A stretch of 44,001 nucleotides of DNA. Source: Silvanigrellaceae bacterium. Its GTDB lineage: Bacteria > Bdellovibrionota_B > Oligoflexia > Silvanigrellales > CANGWC01. The translations under genes and the position numbers were made by a program. Below are positions 34,612 through 43,125 of this stretch, piece by piece; position 1 is the stretch's first letter, and the number at the start of each line of letters is the position of its first letter. Location: the NCBI GenBank assembly GCA_947457515.1, contig CANGWC010000005.1:1-44001 (forward strand), written 5' to 3'. The notes under the pieces were generated by a model. It searched no databases, had not been told where the DNA came from, and saw only the letters and a list, made by a program, of their open reading frames with translations.

Positions 34612-35115
34612 ATGAAAAAATTTTTATATCTGATAATAATCCTTAACTCTTTTGTAACCTTAAAAGCAGATACTGAAGAACCAAAAAAACCTCGGAGCTT
34701 GGGAGAACTTTCTTGTACTATTGGAACGGCTGTTTTATTTTATCATGCAGGATGCTCTGTTGCTGGTTATTTTCATCCCAATATTAATTTAGGTTTAAGA
34801 TATACAGAATCAATTATGATTTGGGGAGGTTCTGGTTATATTCCTAGTTTATTAACTTTATTAACTATCTATCCTTTTAAGGGAACTTTTTACATAGATA
34901 TAGAATTAGGAGGTTATTATGCTCCTCCATATCAGGGCTATCGTTCTATGCGGGATATTATCTATTATCCTGAAGTTTATGGTGGTGCCTTTGGGTTTCA
35001 TATGGGGAATCGCTGGATAGTATATAAAAATCTTTTTTTAGGCATTAATTATTTGGGTTTTACCTATCCTACTGATGCTGTTTTAATTGGTTTTGAGTTG
35101 GGTTATAGATTTTAA
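34612..35115 (+). CDS. Outer-membrane-like barrel protein, tandem paralogue 3
   Basis: The 167-residue product repeats the layout of paralogue 2: signal peptide LYLIIILNSFVTLKA, cysteines in ELSCTIG and HAGCSV, NINLGLRYTES, GNRWIVYKNLFLGINYLGF and the end IGFELGYRF. It is separated from paralogue 2 by about 150 bases holding only short AT-rich sequence. Differences concentrate in the middle loops, as expected for surface loops of a barrel under varying selection. Name and function unknown. Confidence 0.75.
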   Translation: MKKFLYLIIILNSFVTLKADTEEPKKPRSLGELSCTIGTAVLFYHAGCSVAGYFHPNINLGLRYTESIMIWGGSGYIPSLLTLLTIYPFKGTFYIDIELGGYYAPPYQGYRSMRDIIYYPEVYGGAFGFHMGNRWIVYKNLFLGINYLGFTYPTDAVLIGFELGYRF

Positions 35116-35141
35116 ATGTTATGGATTGCATCTTTCTTCCA

Positions 35142-35759
35142 TTAAAACATTAAAGGAGAGATCACTTTCAAAGCTTTATTTTGACTCTGCACTAAGATCT
35201 TATGATCCTCTTTAGGAGTCAGAACTAAAGTTTCCGGTAACATTGCAGATCTCTGAATCAGAGATTGATCAAAAATAGCAAAGTTTAATCCTCCGGGATC
35301 TGGATTATGCACATTAGGGTACTGGATCACATTAAGGGAATTTAAATCTTGAGCTTGAATCCAAGTGTGAGCTTTTAAATAAGAAGATTTGCTGAGAATA
35401 TCAGAAGCATAAGGTAACTGACTAACATCTAAAAAAGAAAATCTTTTTAGAAGATTGAGCGAATAAATATTCGCATAAACTCCAATATTCAAAAGGCTAG
35501 AATTTTTCAAAAGATGATAGCCATACTCAAAGAGAGTCGTTTCTTTTTGATCGGAAGAATATAAGACATTCTTGGAAAATCCTTCTGGTGCAAATCGGGA
35601 TTCATGGGTTTTTGAGATGGGTAAAGGACGATGAAAGACTTCATCTATCATTTCAGATGTGCTTAATAGCCTTATGAGAGATGAGATATTTTGAGTTCTT
35701 TTCACAAACTTAAGAGCTGGAGCATATGTAGCAATTCGACACGTCCTAAAAACATTCAT
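35142..35759 (-). CDS. RES-domain toxin
   Basis: The 205-residue product has the RES pattern. An N-terminal FRTCRIATY precedes SRFAPEGFSKNVLYSSDQKETTLFEYGYHLL, where the R, the YSS strand and the E match the R-x-E-x-S layout. Later come PNVHNPDPGGLNFAIFDQSLI. RES toxins are cytoplasmic enzymes that degrade NAD+, in type II systems with Xre/MbcA-type antitoxins. Its start overlaps the antitoxin stop by 4 bases (ATGA), so the pair is translationally coupled, antitoxin first. It has no signal peptide, unlike the RelE- and zeta-like proteins. Confidence 0.85.
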   Translation of the reverse strand: MNVFRTCRIATYAPALKFVKRTQNISSLIRLLSTSEMIDEVFHRPLPISKTHESRFAPEGFSKNVLYSSDQKETTLFEYGYHLLKNSSLLNIGVYANIYSLNLLKRFSFLDVSQLPYASDILSKSSYLKAHTWIQAQDLNSLNVIQYPNVHNPDPGGLNFAIFDQSLIQRSAMLPETLVLTPKEDHKILVQSQNKALKVISPLMF

Positions 35760-36169
35760 GGATTTAGCATGTTTTTAATAAGGGAGCGGACTAAGGTAAG
35801 ATTATGAGGTGTCTCACAAATTAACATCATAGGGGATAACCCTTGAAAATTTTGAGATGGGGTTTTGAACCATAGAATTTGATCTGATGTTTTTACGATG
35901 AAAGAGGCGATCATATTATAGATATCAATAAAATCAATAATAGCCTGTGTATTGTGATCTAAAACGGAATCTAACCCCACATGACCATTTTCTTTTAACC
36001 AGCCTTTAACGGTACCTTGAGGAAGACTCAGAATCGCAGCTATTTCTCTAATGGATAAGTCCCATTCTTTTCGAATACCATTTATAATATCTGCTAAAGC
36101 ATATCCAAGCTCATTTCGGGATACTTTTTCTTGGAGAATTTCAGTTGATATTAATGTTTGAGAAAGCAT
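35756..36169 (-). CDS. Xre/MbcA/ParS-type antitoxin of the RES module
   Basis: The 137-residue product has an Xre-like helix-turn-helix (DLSIREIAAILSLPQGTVKGW) followed by a C-terminal toxin-binding helical region ending PSQNFQGLSPMMLICE. This is the DUF2384-type pattern that faces RES toxins. It should neutralise the toxin and repress the operon. The start ATG at 36169 is followed by the toxin with a 4-base overlap. Palindromic sequence upstream at 36195-36208 (AAGCTTATCGGCTT) and 36261-36274 (TACAATGTATTGTA) could be operators. Confidence 0.85.
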   Translation of the reverse strand: MLSQTLISTEILQEKVSRNELGYALADIINGIRKEWDLSIREIAAILSLPQGTVKGWLKENGHVGLDSVLDHNTQAIIDFIDIYNMIASFIVKTSDQILWFKTPSQNFQGLSPMMLICETPHNLTLVRSLIKNMLNP

Positions 36170-36194
36170 TTTTACCTCAGGATACAGTCTATCA

Positions 36195-36208
36195 AGCTTA
36201 TCGGCTTA
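36195..36208 (-). promoter_or_regulatory. Candidate promoter/operator of the RES-Xre module
   Basis: On the minus strand the sequence holds GCCGATAA (36205-36198). Together with CAAA 15 bases further upstream (36224-36221) this matches the sigma28 (FliA) consensus TAAA-N15-GCCGATAA at 11 of 12 positions. The same site has the arms AAGC/GCTT. A transcript would begin about 20 bases before the antitoxin ATG. Whether sigma28, the antitoxin or neither uses it is unknown. Confidence 0.35.
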
Positions 36209-36353
36209 AATCATCCGTTTTTTGAGTGCATAACCATATTTATAAGTAAATTTTAATAATTACAATGTATTGTATACTAGATGATTTAGTCTTCAAAACA
36301 AATATTCTCAAGTAAAGTGAGCTGAACCAGTGGGAAAAGAGTGTATAAGATTT

Positions 36354-36650
36354 TTAGGATGTCTCTTTTTTAGATTTTTTTGTAGCAACGGCTCGAGTTT
36401 TTGCTCGCTCAAATATACTGGATGTTAGCTCATCCGTTAATGGAATGACTTGACCCTGTGCAACCTGAATAAGACTTGTTGTGAGTCCATCAAGTCTAGC
36501 AAGATCAATCTGCATTTTTTCAAATATTTCTGCGTTTACAAGAACAAAGGCCTCTCCGCTTTTGCGAGTAACTTTTATAGGATTATTTCGAGCAGCCTCC
36601 ATCCATTCTTGTAAATTTGCTCTAAAATCATTTGAATTGATTCTTTCCAT
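36354..36650 (-). CDS. Phd/YefM-type antitoxin-like protein without an adjacent toxin
   Basis: The 98-residue product starts MERINSNDFRANLQEWMEAA and continues NPIKVTRKSGEAFVLVNAEI, the Phd/YefM fold signature with the RKSGEAF strand. The C-terminal half is helical and ends in a basic tail KKSKKE. Phd/YefM proteins are DNA-binding antitoxins. No partner toxin is adjacent: the gene ends at 36354 and the next one, xre at 36169, belongs to RES. A perfect palindrome just upstream (36671-36696) is a likely operator. It may be a solitary antitoxin, repressor or relic. Confidence 0.8.
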   Translation of the reverse strand: MERINSNDFRANLQEWMEAARNNPIKVTRKSGEAFVLVNAEIFEKMQIDLARLDGLTTSLIQVAQGQVIPLTDELTSSIFERAKTRAVATKKSKKETS

Positions 36651-36670
36651 GGGGCGCCTTTCATTTCAAT

Positions 36671-36696
36671 AAGCAGTACTTATAACAGTACTGCTT
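36671..36696 (-). promoter_or_regulatory. Operator-like palindrome upstream of the Phd-like gene
   Basis: AAGCAGTACT (36671-36680) and AGTACTGCTT (36687-36696) form a perfect 10-base inverted repeat with a six-base spacer, 21 bases before the ATG at 36650. It fits an autoregulatory site for the Phd-like protein. Binding is inferred. Confidence 0.65.
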
Positions 36697-36842
36697 ATCA
36701 ACTAAAAATAATTCAGGATCTTCTTTGTTGACACAATATAATGATATTTTTAGATAAAAAAGCTCATTTAAGTAGGAATAGTTCTCTGAAGGCATAAATT
36801 ATCAGTGCACTTGGTACTTAAATGAGAATTCATTAAAATCAA

Positions 36843-36870
36843 TATATACAATGTTGCTATAATGTATATA
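36843..36870 (+). promoter_or_regulatory. Extended -10 promoter with overlapping inverted repeat for abrB-doc
   Basis: TGCTATAAT (36855-36863) is an extended -10 (TGN-TATAAT). The arms TATATACA (36843-36850) and TGTATATA (36863-36870) form a perfect inverted repeat that overlaps it, so a repressor bound there would block RNA polymerase. GAGGG precedes the ATG at 36890. An autoregulatory site of the AbrB/MazE antitoxin is the simplest reading. Confidence 0.6.
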
Positions 36871-36889
36871 CTAAAATTGAGGGCAATAT

Positions 36890-37123
36890 ATGATTAAAAA
36901 ATTAGTACGTCATGGTAATAGCTTAGCTTTGGTCATAGATAAACCAGTATTAGATCTTTTGAAAATAAATGAAAATACTCAGCTTGAAATTAAAACTTTA
37001 GATGGTGAATCTTTAGAAATTAAGCCTATTAAGGTTACAGAAAATTCTCGAATAGATTTAAAAGATGCATTAGAAGAAATTAATAAAAATTTTTCCAAAA
37101 CACTGAGTAAATTAGCGAAATGA
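36890..37123 (+). CDS. AbrB/MazE-type antitoxin of the Doc module
   Basis: The 77-residue product begins MIKKLVRHGNSLALVIDKPV and continues LKINENTQLEIKTLDGESLEIKPI, the swapped-hairpin SpoVT/AbrB signature. It is a DNA-binding antitoxin that should sequester the following Doc toxin through its C-terminal helix (ALEEINKNFSKTLSKLAK). Its stop overlaps the doc ATG by 4 bases. The inverted repeat over its promoter fits autoregulation. AbrB paired with Doc in place of Phd is a known arrangement. Confidence 0.88.
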   Translation: MIKKLVRHGNSLALVIDKPVLDLLKINENTQLEIKTLDGESLEIKPIKVTENSRIDLKDALEEINKNFSKTLSKLAK

Positions 37124-37551
37124 GCAAAGACCTAAGTTCTTATTTTCTTTCTTTAGAAGATGTAATTGCTATCCATACCGATCAAATTAATCGGTATGGA
37201 GGAAAAAAGGGCATTCGTGATAAAGGATTGCTCATTTCAGCCATTGCTCAACCTAAAGCTGGATTTGATAATGAATTATTACATAAGACTTTAGAAGCTC
37301 AAGCGGGGGCTTATCTTTATCATCTTGTTAAAAATCACCCTTTCATAGATGGAAATAAGCGAGTCAGCGTTGTTAGCTGTTTATATTTTTTAAGTATTCA
37401 TAACTATAAACTCGATCCAAATCTCGATAAAACAAATCTCAAAACTCAAAAAATATATCTTGAAGAAGTCGTATTGAATGTTGTAGATAATAGCTGGTCT
37501 AAACAAGATCTTATTGCTTTTATTAAAAAACACATGATCAGAAATACCTAA
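37120..37551 (+). CDS. Death-on-curing (Doc, Fic-fold) toxin
   Basis: The 143-residue product has the Fic/Doc active-site motif HPFIDGNKR at 73-81 with the catalytic His, and an N-terminal helix with FLSLEDVIAIHTDQINRYGG. The family's EAQAGAYLYHL segment precedes the motif. Doc kinases inactivate EF-Tu by phosphorylation, in the cytoplasm. No signal peptide is present. It is coupled to the AbrB-type antitoxin by a 4-base overlap and ends with a 4-base overlap against the convergent Rieske gene. Confidence 0.92.
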   Translation: MSKDLSSYFLSLEDVIAIHTDQINRYGGKKGIRDKGLLISAIAQPKAGFDNELLHKTLEAQAGAYLYHLVKNHPFIDGNKRVSVVSCLYFLSIHNYKLDPNLDKTNLKTQKIYLEEVVLNVVDNSWSKQDLIAFIKKHMIRNT

Positions 37552-37853
37552 AGCTGAATGTAAATAAACCCTTCAATCACCTCAGAAGGAAAGAATACTA
37601 ATGGGGCTTCAGTAGGGCCAGAAATGCATTTACCTTCATTTTCTAAAGAGAATATAGCTTTATGAAAAGGACAGATCAGTTGTAAAGTATCTTTATTCCA
37701 TTCGCTTTTGTCTAAAGGCCTATCTTTATGACTGCATCTATTTTCAAAGACATAAGGCTTAAGATTTTTGTCATAAACAATGCAAAGAGAGAGTCCCATG
37801 AGGGGAAGCGTTTGAATCCCATCCTCAGGTGTATAGGCACAGAGTTTTTTCAT
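37548..37853 (-). CDS. Rieske [2Fe-2S] ferredoxin-like protein
   Basis: The 101-residue protein holds the Rieske ligand motif: CSH followed by CPFH (NRCSHKDRPL and LICPFHKAIF) on two loops about twenty residues apart. Small proteins of this type sit at the end of suf operons and may donate electrons or serve a carrier function. The ATG overlaps the sufD stop by 4 bases, so it is coupled to the Suf operon, which it ends. Its end overlaps the convergent doc gene by 4 bases. The gene is sometimes annotated as nitrite reductase small subunit-like. Confidence 0.9.
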   Translation of the reverse strand: MKKLCAYTPEDGIQTLPLMGLSLCIVYDKNLKPYVFENRCSHKDRPLDKSEWNKDTLQLICPFHKAIFSLENEGKCISGPTEAPLVFFPSEVIEGFIYIQL

Positions 37854-38719
37854 GAGGTGTAGAAGCTATGGGCTTGATCTAATATGTCTTCTGGAAGACC
37901 AGAGAAAGGTTCCCAGAAAAACGCATCTTTAAGGATATCTTTCGCTTTAGGTGTAGGGAATCCTCTGCTTTCTAGATAATAGACTTTTAAAGGATCTAGG
38001 GAAGAAGTCGCACTTCCATGACGACACATCACTTGGCTAGGAACAATGTCTAATCTAGGTGAAGAAAGAGCCCTAGCTCTTTTGCCCATGAGAAGGTTTT
38101 TGTTTTGCTGTTCACCGGAACAATCATTATATGCTTTATCTATATGAATAAGTCCTTGGAATTGACTTCGACCTAAATCCTCTATGACAGAATGAAAGGA
38201 GAGGTATGAAGAGGTTTTTTGAGCTTCATGATATTGGATAGGTTCAAAGATAAATTGACACAATGAAGGTACAAAAGCTGAACCTAAAGAAGTACAAGAT
38301 GCTTTGGGTTCTAGAAGATGAACATTGGATTTCACTTCTAGTTTTCCTTGAGGATCAATCAAAAAGAAATCTTCAAAGAAAGCACTTTCATAAAGTTCAA
38401 TATTTCTATTTAACGTAATAGAAGATTCGGGAGCAGTTCTCAGTAACCATAAGCAGTTAATATGAGAATGGGCTTTCCCATAAAAAGTTATGTTATGATC
38501 TTGAGTTACGTTACTTTCTTTTAAAGTTAGAGATGCATTACAGTGACTGGGGATGTGAATATGCAGATCAGATTCTGAAGAATCAAAATCTATCAAAAGA
38601 GAAATTTTATCTTGAGAAGGTATCTCTATATGAAAACCATTTTCTTTTTGAGAAATGCAGGAATTTAATAGAGGATCTGATGTGGTGTAAGAATTATCTT
38701 TAAAGGTACAGGTGATCAT
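37850..38719 (-). CDS. sufD: SufD-like Fe-S assembly scaffold subunit
   Basis: The 289-residue product is a beta-helix SufBD protein, shorter than E. coli SufD (423 residues). The SufBD core is seen in [46 protein letters not shown] and the end [21 protein letters not shown], where the HGSATSS segment and YYLESRG match the family. It pairs with SufB in the SufBC2D complex, where the subunits build Fe-S clusters. The N-terminal third is divergent, and the short length suggests it lacks part of the N-terminal helical domain. Coupled by 4-base overlaps to sufB before and to the Rieske gene after. Confidence 0.88.
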   Translation of the reverse strand: MITCTFKDNSYTTSDPLLNSCISQKENGFHIEIPSQDKISLLIDFDSSESDLHIHIPSHCNASLTLKESNVTQDHNITFYGKAHSHINCLWLLRTAPESSITLNRNIELYESAFFEDFFLIDPQGKLEVKSNVHLLEPKASCTSLGSAFVPSLCQFIFEPIQYHEAQKTSSYLSFHSVIEDLGRSQFQGLIHIDKAYNDCSGEQQNKNLLMGKRARALSSPRLDIVPSQVMCRHGSATSSLDPLKVYYLESRGFPTPKAKDILKDAFFWEPFSGLPEDILDQAHSFYTS

Positions 38720-40131
38720 GAGGTCATTTCTAAAGCAATGAGACGGTTAAGTTCAATAGCATATTCCATAGGAAGTTCTCGAATAAATTCTTCCATAAAG
38801 CCGTTCACGATCATGAGAATAGCTTGGCTTTCAGAGAAACCTCTCGACATGAGATATTGTATTTGTTGAGAATTAACTTTGCTGACACTGGCCTCATGAC
38901 CAACATCTACAGCGTCATAAGAATCAACTTCCATCATAGGAAGAGTTTCTGATCGAGAAATATCATCCATCAAAAGAGCATCACAACGAACAAAGTTCTT
39001 ACAATGATCCAGTCCGGGATTGACTTTAACTAAACCTCTGTATGTTGTGATTCCGCCATCTTTAGAAATAGATTTTGCGGTGATCACACTGGTTGTATGA
39101 GATGCTTCATGAATAACTTTAGCTCCGGCATCTTGATGCATGCCTTCTCCTGCAATAGCAACAGAAAGAATTTCACCCCGCGCACCGGGTCCTTTAAGAT
39201 GAATAGCTGGGTATTTCATGGTGATTTTAGAACCTAGATTTCCATCGATCCATTCCACTAGGGAATCATCAAAAGCATGAGCTCTTTTGGTCACAAGATT
39301 ATAAATATTTTTAGACCAGTTTTGGATGGTGGTATAACGTATTTTAGATCCTTTAAGAGCAATGAGTTCTACAACAGCTGAGTGAAGAGAATCACTTCTG
39401 TAAACAGGAGCGGTACAGCCTTCAATGTAGTGAACAGAAGAACCTTCATCAGCAATGATAAGAGTTCTTTCAAATTGACCCATGTTTTCTGTGTTAATCC
39501 TAAAATAAGCTTGTAACGGTATGGAAACAGAAACGCCTTTAGGTACGTAAATGAAACTTCCACCAGACCAAACAGCAGTATTTAATGCGGCAAACTTATT
39601 ATCATAAGCAGGAATGACGGTAGCAAAATACTTTTGAATGATCTCTGGATACATTTTAAGCCCGGTATCCATATCAAAGAAAAGAACACCTTGTTCCTCT
39701 AATTCTTTATGCAAACTATGGTAGACAACTTCAGACTCAAATTGTGCTGATACTCCTGCTAAGAACTTTCTTTCAGCTTCAGGGATCCCTAATTTTTCAA
39801 AAGTGTCTTTAATTTCTTCTGGAACATCAGACCAACTGTTTTCAACTTTATCTGTAGATCTAACAAAATAATGAATATTAGAAAAATCAATGGAATTAAG
39901 AAGCTCTGTGTTACCCCAGGTAGGCATAGGTTTTTCATAGAAGTATTTTAAAGCTTCTAAACGAATATTCAGCATCCATTCAGGTTCACTTTTGAATTCA
40001 GATATTTTTCTGACAATCTCTTCATTTAAACCTTTATTAGATTTAAAAACATAATTTTCAGCAACATGAAATCCTGGTTGATAATGATCTGAAGTATTTA
40101 GAACTTCTGTTTCTTTAAGGGTATTATTCAT
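38716..40131 (-). CDS. sufB: Fe-S cluster assembly protein SufB
   Basis: The 471-residue protein shows family motifs in order: [20 protein letters not shown]-like [89 protein letters not shown] and [11 protein letters not shown]-like [21 protein letters not shown]. Family length is about 470-495. SufB with SufC and SufD forms the scaffold on which [Fe-S] clusters are built. It overlaps sufC upstream and sufD downstream by 4 bases each, so all are translationally coupled. Confidence 0.97.
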   Translation of the reverse strand: MNNTLKETEVLNTSDHYQPGFHVAENYVFKSNKGLNEEIVRKISEFKSEPEWMLNIRLEALKYFYEKPMPTWGNTELLNSIDFSNIHYFVRSTDKVENSWSDVPEEIKDTFEKLGIPEAERKFLAGVSAQFESEVVYHSLHKELEEQGVLFFDMDTGLKMYPEIIQKYFATVIPAYDNKFAALNTAVWSGGSFIYVPKGVSVSIPLQAYFRINTENMGQFERTLIIADEGSSVHYIEGCTAPVYRSDSLHSAVVELIALKGSKIRYTTIQNWSKNIYNLVTKRAHAFDDSLVEWIDGNLGSKITMKYPAIHLKGPGARGEILSVAIAGEGMHQDAGAKVIHEASHTTSVITAKSISKDGGITTYRGLVKVNPGLDHCKNFVRCDALLMDDISRSETLPMMEVDSYDAVDVGHEASVSKVNSQQIQYLMSRGFSESQAILMIVNGFMEEFIRELPMEYAIELNRLIALEMTS

Positions 40132-40916
40132 ACGTTATCCTGACTCAATGATTGAGAAGATTTTTTGAGGAAATCATAACCTTTTTCTTGGACAGTGGAT
40201 AAAATATCCATGCCGCCAGAATGAGGGAAATTACCATTTAAAAGCACATGAATAGAATTAGGTTCTAAAGATTCTATAAATGCTTGGTAATGGCTAATAA
40301 TAAAAAACGTTGTGTGAGAAGATTTTTGAAGTTTCAAGATCAGATCTTTAACAAGTCTTTGTCCATCAATATCTAATCCAGAATCCAATTCATCTAGGAT
40401 AGCAAGCTTAGGTTTAATTAAGAGAAGCTGAAGCATTTCTAAGCGTTTCATTTCTCCTCCCGAAAAACCATCATTAAGGTAGCGTTTTAAGATGGAAGGA
40501 GACAGATTAAGAAATTCCATATCTGCTTTAATGAGTTTTCTAAATTCCACAACACCTAAAGAAGTGCCCGTATGAAGTTCATAAAGATTTTTCAAGAATT
40601 CGGATATTTTAAGACCAGGAATGGCTACAGGGTATTGGAACCCAAGGAATAATCCTTTTAAAGATCTTTCATGCGTTGGAGTTTCCTTAATATCATCTCC
40701 TAAGAATTCAATAGATCCCTTTGTGACTTTATAATCAGGATTTCCCATGATCGTTTGACTTAAGGAAGATTTACCTCCTCCATTGGGACCCATAATCACA
40801 TGAATTTCTGAAGGGAAAACATCCAAGAAAACAGAGTTAAGAACTTGTTTTTCATGAATAGAAACAGAGAGATCTTTTAAAGATAATATGGGTTGAATTT
40901 TTTGAGATGTATTCAT
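40128..40916 (-). CDS. sufC: Fe-S cluster assembly ATPase SufC
   Basis: The 262-residue ABC ATPase has a Walker A ([10 protein letters not shown]), the SufC-type signature [12 protein letters not shown] and Walker B ([12 protein letters not shown]), with a switch His in [10 protein letters not shown]. SufC drives conformational change of the SufBCD scaffold through ATP hydrolysis and is soluble, unlike ABC transporters. The unusual order here is sufU-sufC-sufB-sufD. Start and stop overlap the neighbouring genes by 4 bases. Confidence 0.97.
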   Translation of the reverse strand: MNTSQKIQPILSLKDLSVSIHEKQVLNSVFLDVFPSEIHVIMGPNGGGKSSLSQTIMGNPDYKVTKGSIEFLGDDIKETPTHERSLKGLFLGFQYPVAIPGLKISEFLKNLYELHTGTSLGVVEFRKLIKADMEFLNLSPSILKRYLNDGFSGGEMKRLEMLQLLLIKPKLAILDELDSGLDIDGQRLVKDLILKLQKSSHTTFFIISHYQAFIESLEPNSIHVLLNGNFPHSGGMDILSTVQEKGYDFLKKSSQSLSQDNV

Positions 40917-41380
40917 GAGATTACGACTTTCAAATGAGGTTTATGGGAGAAAGATTGAGAAGAATCTTTAGAAGATTGAGAGAGACATAACTCTAATGTT
41001 TTCCAAGGGAGTATGGCGCATTTAATTCTAATAGGAAACTGTCTGACTCCACTCAGAGCAGCGATATCAGAATCTTCTTCATCGGATCCATTTTTAATCA
41101 GAGCCTGAGCTTTTATGAGAAGATCTAAGCATTCGTCTTTAGGTTTATTATGAAGAGTTTGGCAAAGAATACTTGCACTTGCCTGACTTACGCTACAACC
41201 ATGACCTTGAAAATGACATTGTAGACGGTCGTTCTTAGAGATGGTGCAGTAGAGTTGAATAAAGTCACCGCAAGAAGGATTCTCGCCTTCTTGACATAAG
41301 GTATAACCCTCTGGAATAGTTTTAAATCTTGGTTTTTTATAGTGGTCTAATAAGACTTCTTGATAAAGTTCGTTAATCAT
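40913..41380 (-). CDS. sufU: SufU-type scaffold/sulfur-acceptor protein
   Basis: The frame opens at ATG 41398, but ATG 41380 (MINELYQEVLLDHYKKPRF) matches the family start, giving 155 residues. The three conserved cysteines and Asp are in NPSCGD, GHGCSVSQAS and IRIKCAILPW. The insertion before IKCA (DIAALSGVRQFP) is the SufU type, distinguishing it from IscU. SufU accepts sulfur from a desulfurase (SufS) and passes it to SufBCD. The operon starts here and contains no sufS. No strong ribosome-binding site is seen for either start. Confidence 0.93.
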   Translation of the reverse strand: MINELYQEVLLDHYKKPRFKTIPEGYTLCQEGENPSCGDFIQLYCTISKNDRLQCHFQGHGCSVSQASASILCQTLHNKPKDECLDLLIKAQALIKNGSDEEDSDIAALSGVRQFPIRIKCAILPWKTLELCLSQSSKDSSQSFSHKPHLKVVIS

Positions 41381-41398
41381 ATTTTGGATATACCACAT

Positions 41399-41671
41399 CG
41401 TATGCTTATCTTATCGGTTTAAAAGCAATAAAGTCCTTGATATAAGTTTAAAAGATGGACAGCTTATATCTTTGATTCCTTTGCTTATAGCTAAATTTTA
41501 TTAAACGCTGGATAACGTCGTATTGCATGAATTAAATTGTAATGATGAGGTCATTATTTTATAAGTTGAGAGAGCAAAGGGTTTTTGTCTTAATAATTTG
41601 TTATTATTTAATTTTTTAAATTAACAAATTGTATTCAAAATAAATATTGTATTTTTCTGGAAGATATATAA
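41399..41671. other. Intergenic region between the divergent suf operon and secreted-protein gene
   Basis: It is AT-rich and should hold the promoters of sufU (minus) and 41672 (plus). AATTTGTTA near 41595 and TAACAAATT near 41622 form an inverted repeat of unknown role. No RNA gene was seen. Confidence 0.35.
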
Positions 41672-42298
41672 ATGAAATTCAAAGCATTATTAGCAATATT
41701 ATGTATGATCGTTTGGAGTACGATCAATGCAGCCCCCTTATCAGAGCAAGTTAAGGAAATAGCTGAAATCATTAGAAGCAGTAGCACTTTCGGAATGATT
41801 CAAGAAAGATTTGAATCTAAAACACGCACAAGATCTTTTAAAGATGCAGTTGCCAGGATAATAGAATTTCTAGCTACTGATAATTTAGAAGGTGCGTTAA
41901 AAGGAAAATTTGTAATACAGACTGCGTGTAAAACGATTCAATCAATGCTGTCTAAAGCAGAGGTAGGGAGTCAAGATCAAAGCGTAGAGTTATATCAAGA
42001 AGGACAGGTAATACTTTTAAAATCATTAAAATCCAAAGATGTCATGTCTGTTATTGGTTACCTTAACAAAATGGCTAAATCGAAAAGTTTCATACACATA
42101 TACCTTCTTGTACAAGTTGAATTTTTGTATCAAATGATTCACAGCGGTCATTTTACTGAAGAAGAGGTAGAATCTTTAAAAGAAAATTATATCAAAATTA
42201 AAGATATCTCGATTTCAAAATTTGGCGGAGATGATTATGAAGATTCATGGCTAATATCAGAGGAAAAAGGGCTCCTTAAGAAATTAGGCATTTTTTAG
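41672..42298 (+). CDS. Secreted protein of unknown function
   Basis: The 208-residue product has a signal peptide (K2/K4, LLAILCMIVWSTINA, cut before APLSE) and a helical, Lys/Glu-rich body: EQVKEIAEIIRSSSTFGMIQ, QSVELYQEGQVILLKSLKSK and EEEVESLKENYIKIKDI. GGAAG lies about 10 bases before the ATG. The signal region resembles that of 43126 but the rest differs. No named family was recognised. It is the first of three exported-protein genes on this strand. Confidence 0.7.
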   Translation: MKFKALLAILCMIVWSTINAAPLSEQVKEIAEIIRSSSTFGMIQERFESKTRTRSFKDAVARIIEFLATDNLEGALKGKFVIQTACKTIQSMLSKAEVGSQDQSVELYQEGQVILLKSLKSKDVMSVIGYLNKMAKSKSFIHIYLLVQVEFLYQMIHSGHFTEEEVESLKENYIKIKDISISKFGGDDYEDSWLISEEKGLLKKLGIF

Positions 42299-42362
42299 AC
42301 TGAAAAAAGTTCTTTTAAAAAATCCTTTTGTTTTATATAAAAAAATTCAACAAAAGACTAAA

Positions 42363-42953
42363 ATGCTATTTAAAATTCTCATTATAATATTATCTCTTCC
42401 TGTAATGGTTTTGGCTGGATACAATCAGTATAAACCTTTTGCTCTCGTGCCAGCTTACAATAGATCCCAAAACATAAGAGTCTTAGGATTTGATCTCACC
42501 GAGATGATAGCTCCTCAGAAGGCCAGTTATTTTCTGATGGTCATGGACCAGAATACCCAAGAACTGATTCCCTATCACTTGGAAGCATTGAGTCGAAAGC
42601 AAATTAAAGAAGTCTATGATTCGATCGTAGGAAAGGGAAATCCCTATTCTCTGGTTATGTTTATTGCAGCTATTAGTGCGTTGAATATGCATGAAATAGT
42701 TATGAAATTGATGAATAATAATCAAATCATTGATTTAGGGGAAATTAATTGTCTCAGTGTTGCTTTATTAGCGGGATCTTTTCTATTAAATCAATTAGAT
42801 AAAGAATACGCATTTTGTAGGTTTTTAAATCCTAATGAGAGTTTATCCTGGGTTAAAACTTTCAAGTCCTATCAATTAATGGGAAATCTCGATCTGATTC
42901 TGTACCGATTAAAAGAAGAAATTCCAGATACAAGAAAACGTTTTAGCAATTGA
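42363..42953 (+). CDS. Exported protein, paralogue of 43126-43749
   Basis: The 196-residue product has a signal peptide (K4, ILIIILSLPVMVLA, cut before GYNQ) followed by KPFALVP, QELIPYHLEALSRKQIKEVY and, in the middle, hydrophobic segments (LVMFIAAISALNM, LSVALLAGSFLL). These features align with 43126-43749. It is probably exported and membrane-associated. No ribosome-binding site precedes the ATG well, and a weak hairpin (42325-42356) lies upstream. Confidence 0.7.
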   Translation: MLFKILIIILSLPVMVLAGYNQYKPFALVPAYNRSQNIRVLGFDLTEMIAPQKASYFLMVMDQNTQELIPYHLEALSRKQIKEVYDSIVGKGNPYSLVMFIAAISALNMHEIVMKLMNNNQIIDLGEINCLSVALLAGSFLLNQLDKEYAFCRFLNPNESLSWVKTFKSYQLMGNLDLILYRLKEEIPDTRKRFSN

Positions 42954-43125
42954 TATTCGTGGGTTTTAGAGAGTACAAAGTTATAGAATTTTTGTATGGA
43001 AGATTAATTTTTTGCGATACAGTCTAAATCTTTAACACATTGTTAATATCAGTTATTTTGAAACGATTATTGTTCTTTTTTGAGGGATGTGTGAATGAAA
43101 TTCAATGTAAAGAAGGTAGAAAACA

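Noticed and set aside
36728-36756. TTGACA with TAGATA as the abrB-doc promoter
   Set aside because: The -10 is a poor match and lies 130 bases before the gene, while a better extended -10 at 36855 is near it.
42325-42356. Hairpin before 42363 as a riboswitch
   Set aside because: The stem is only eight A/T-rich pairs with a long loop and no conserved motif.
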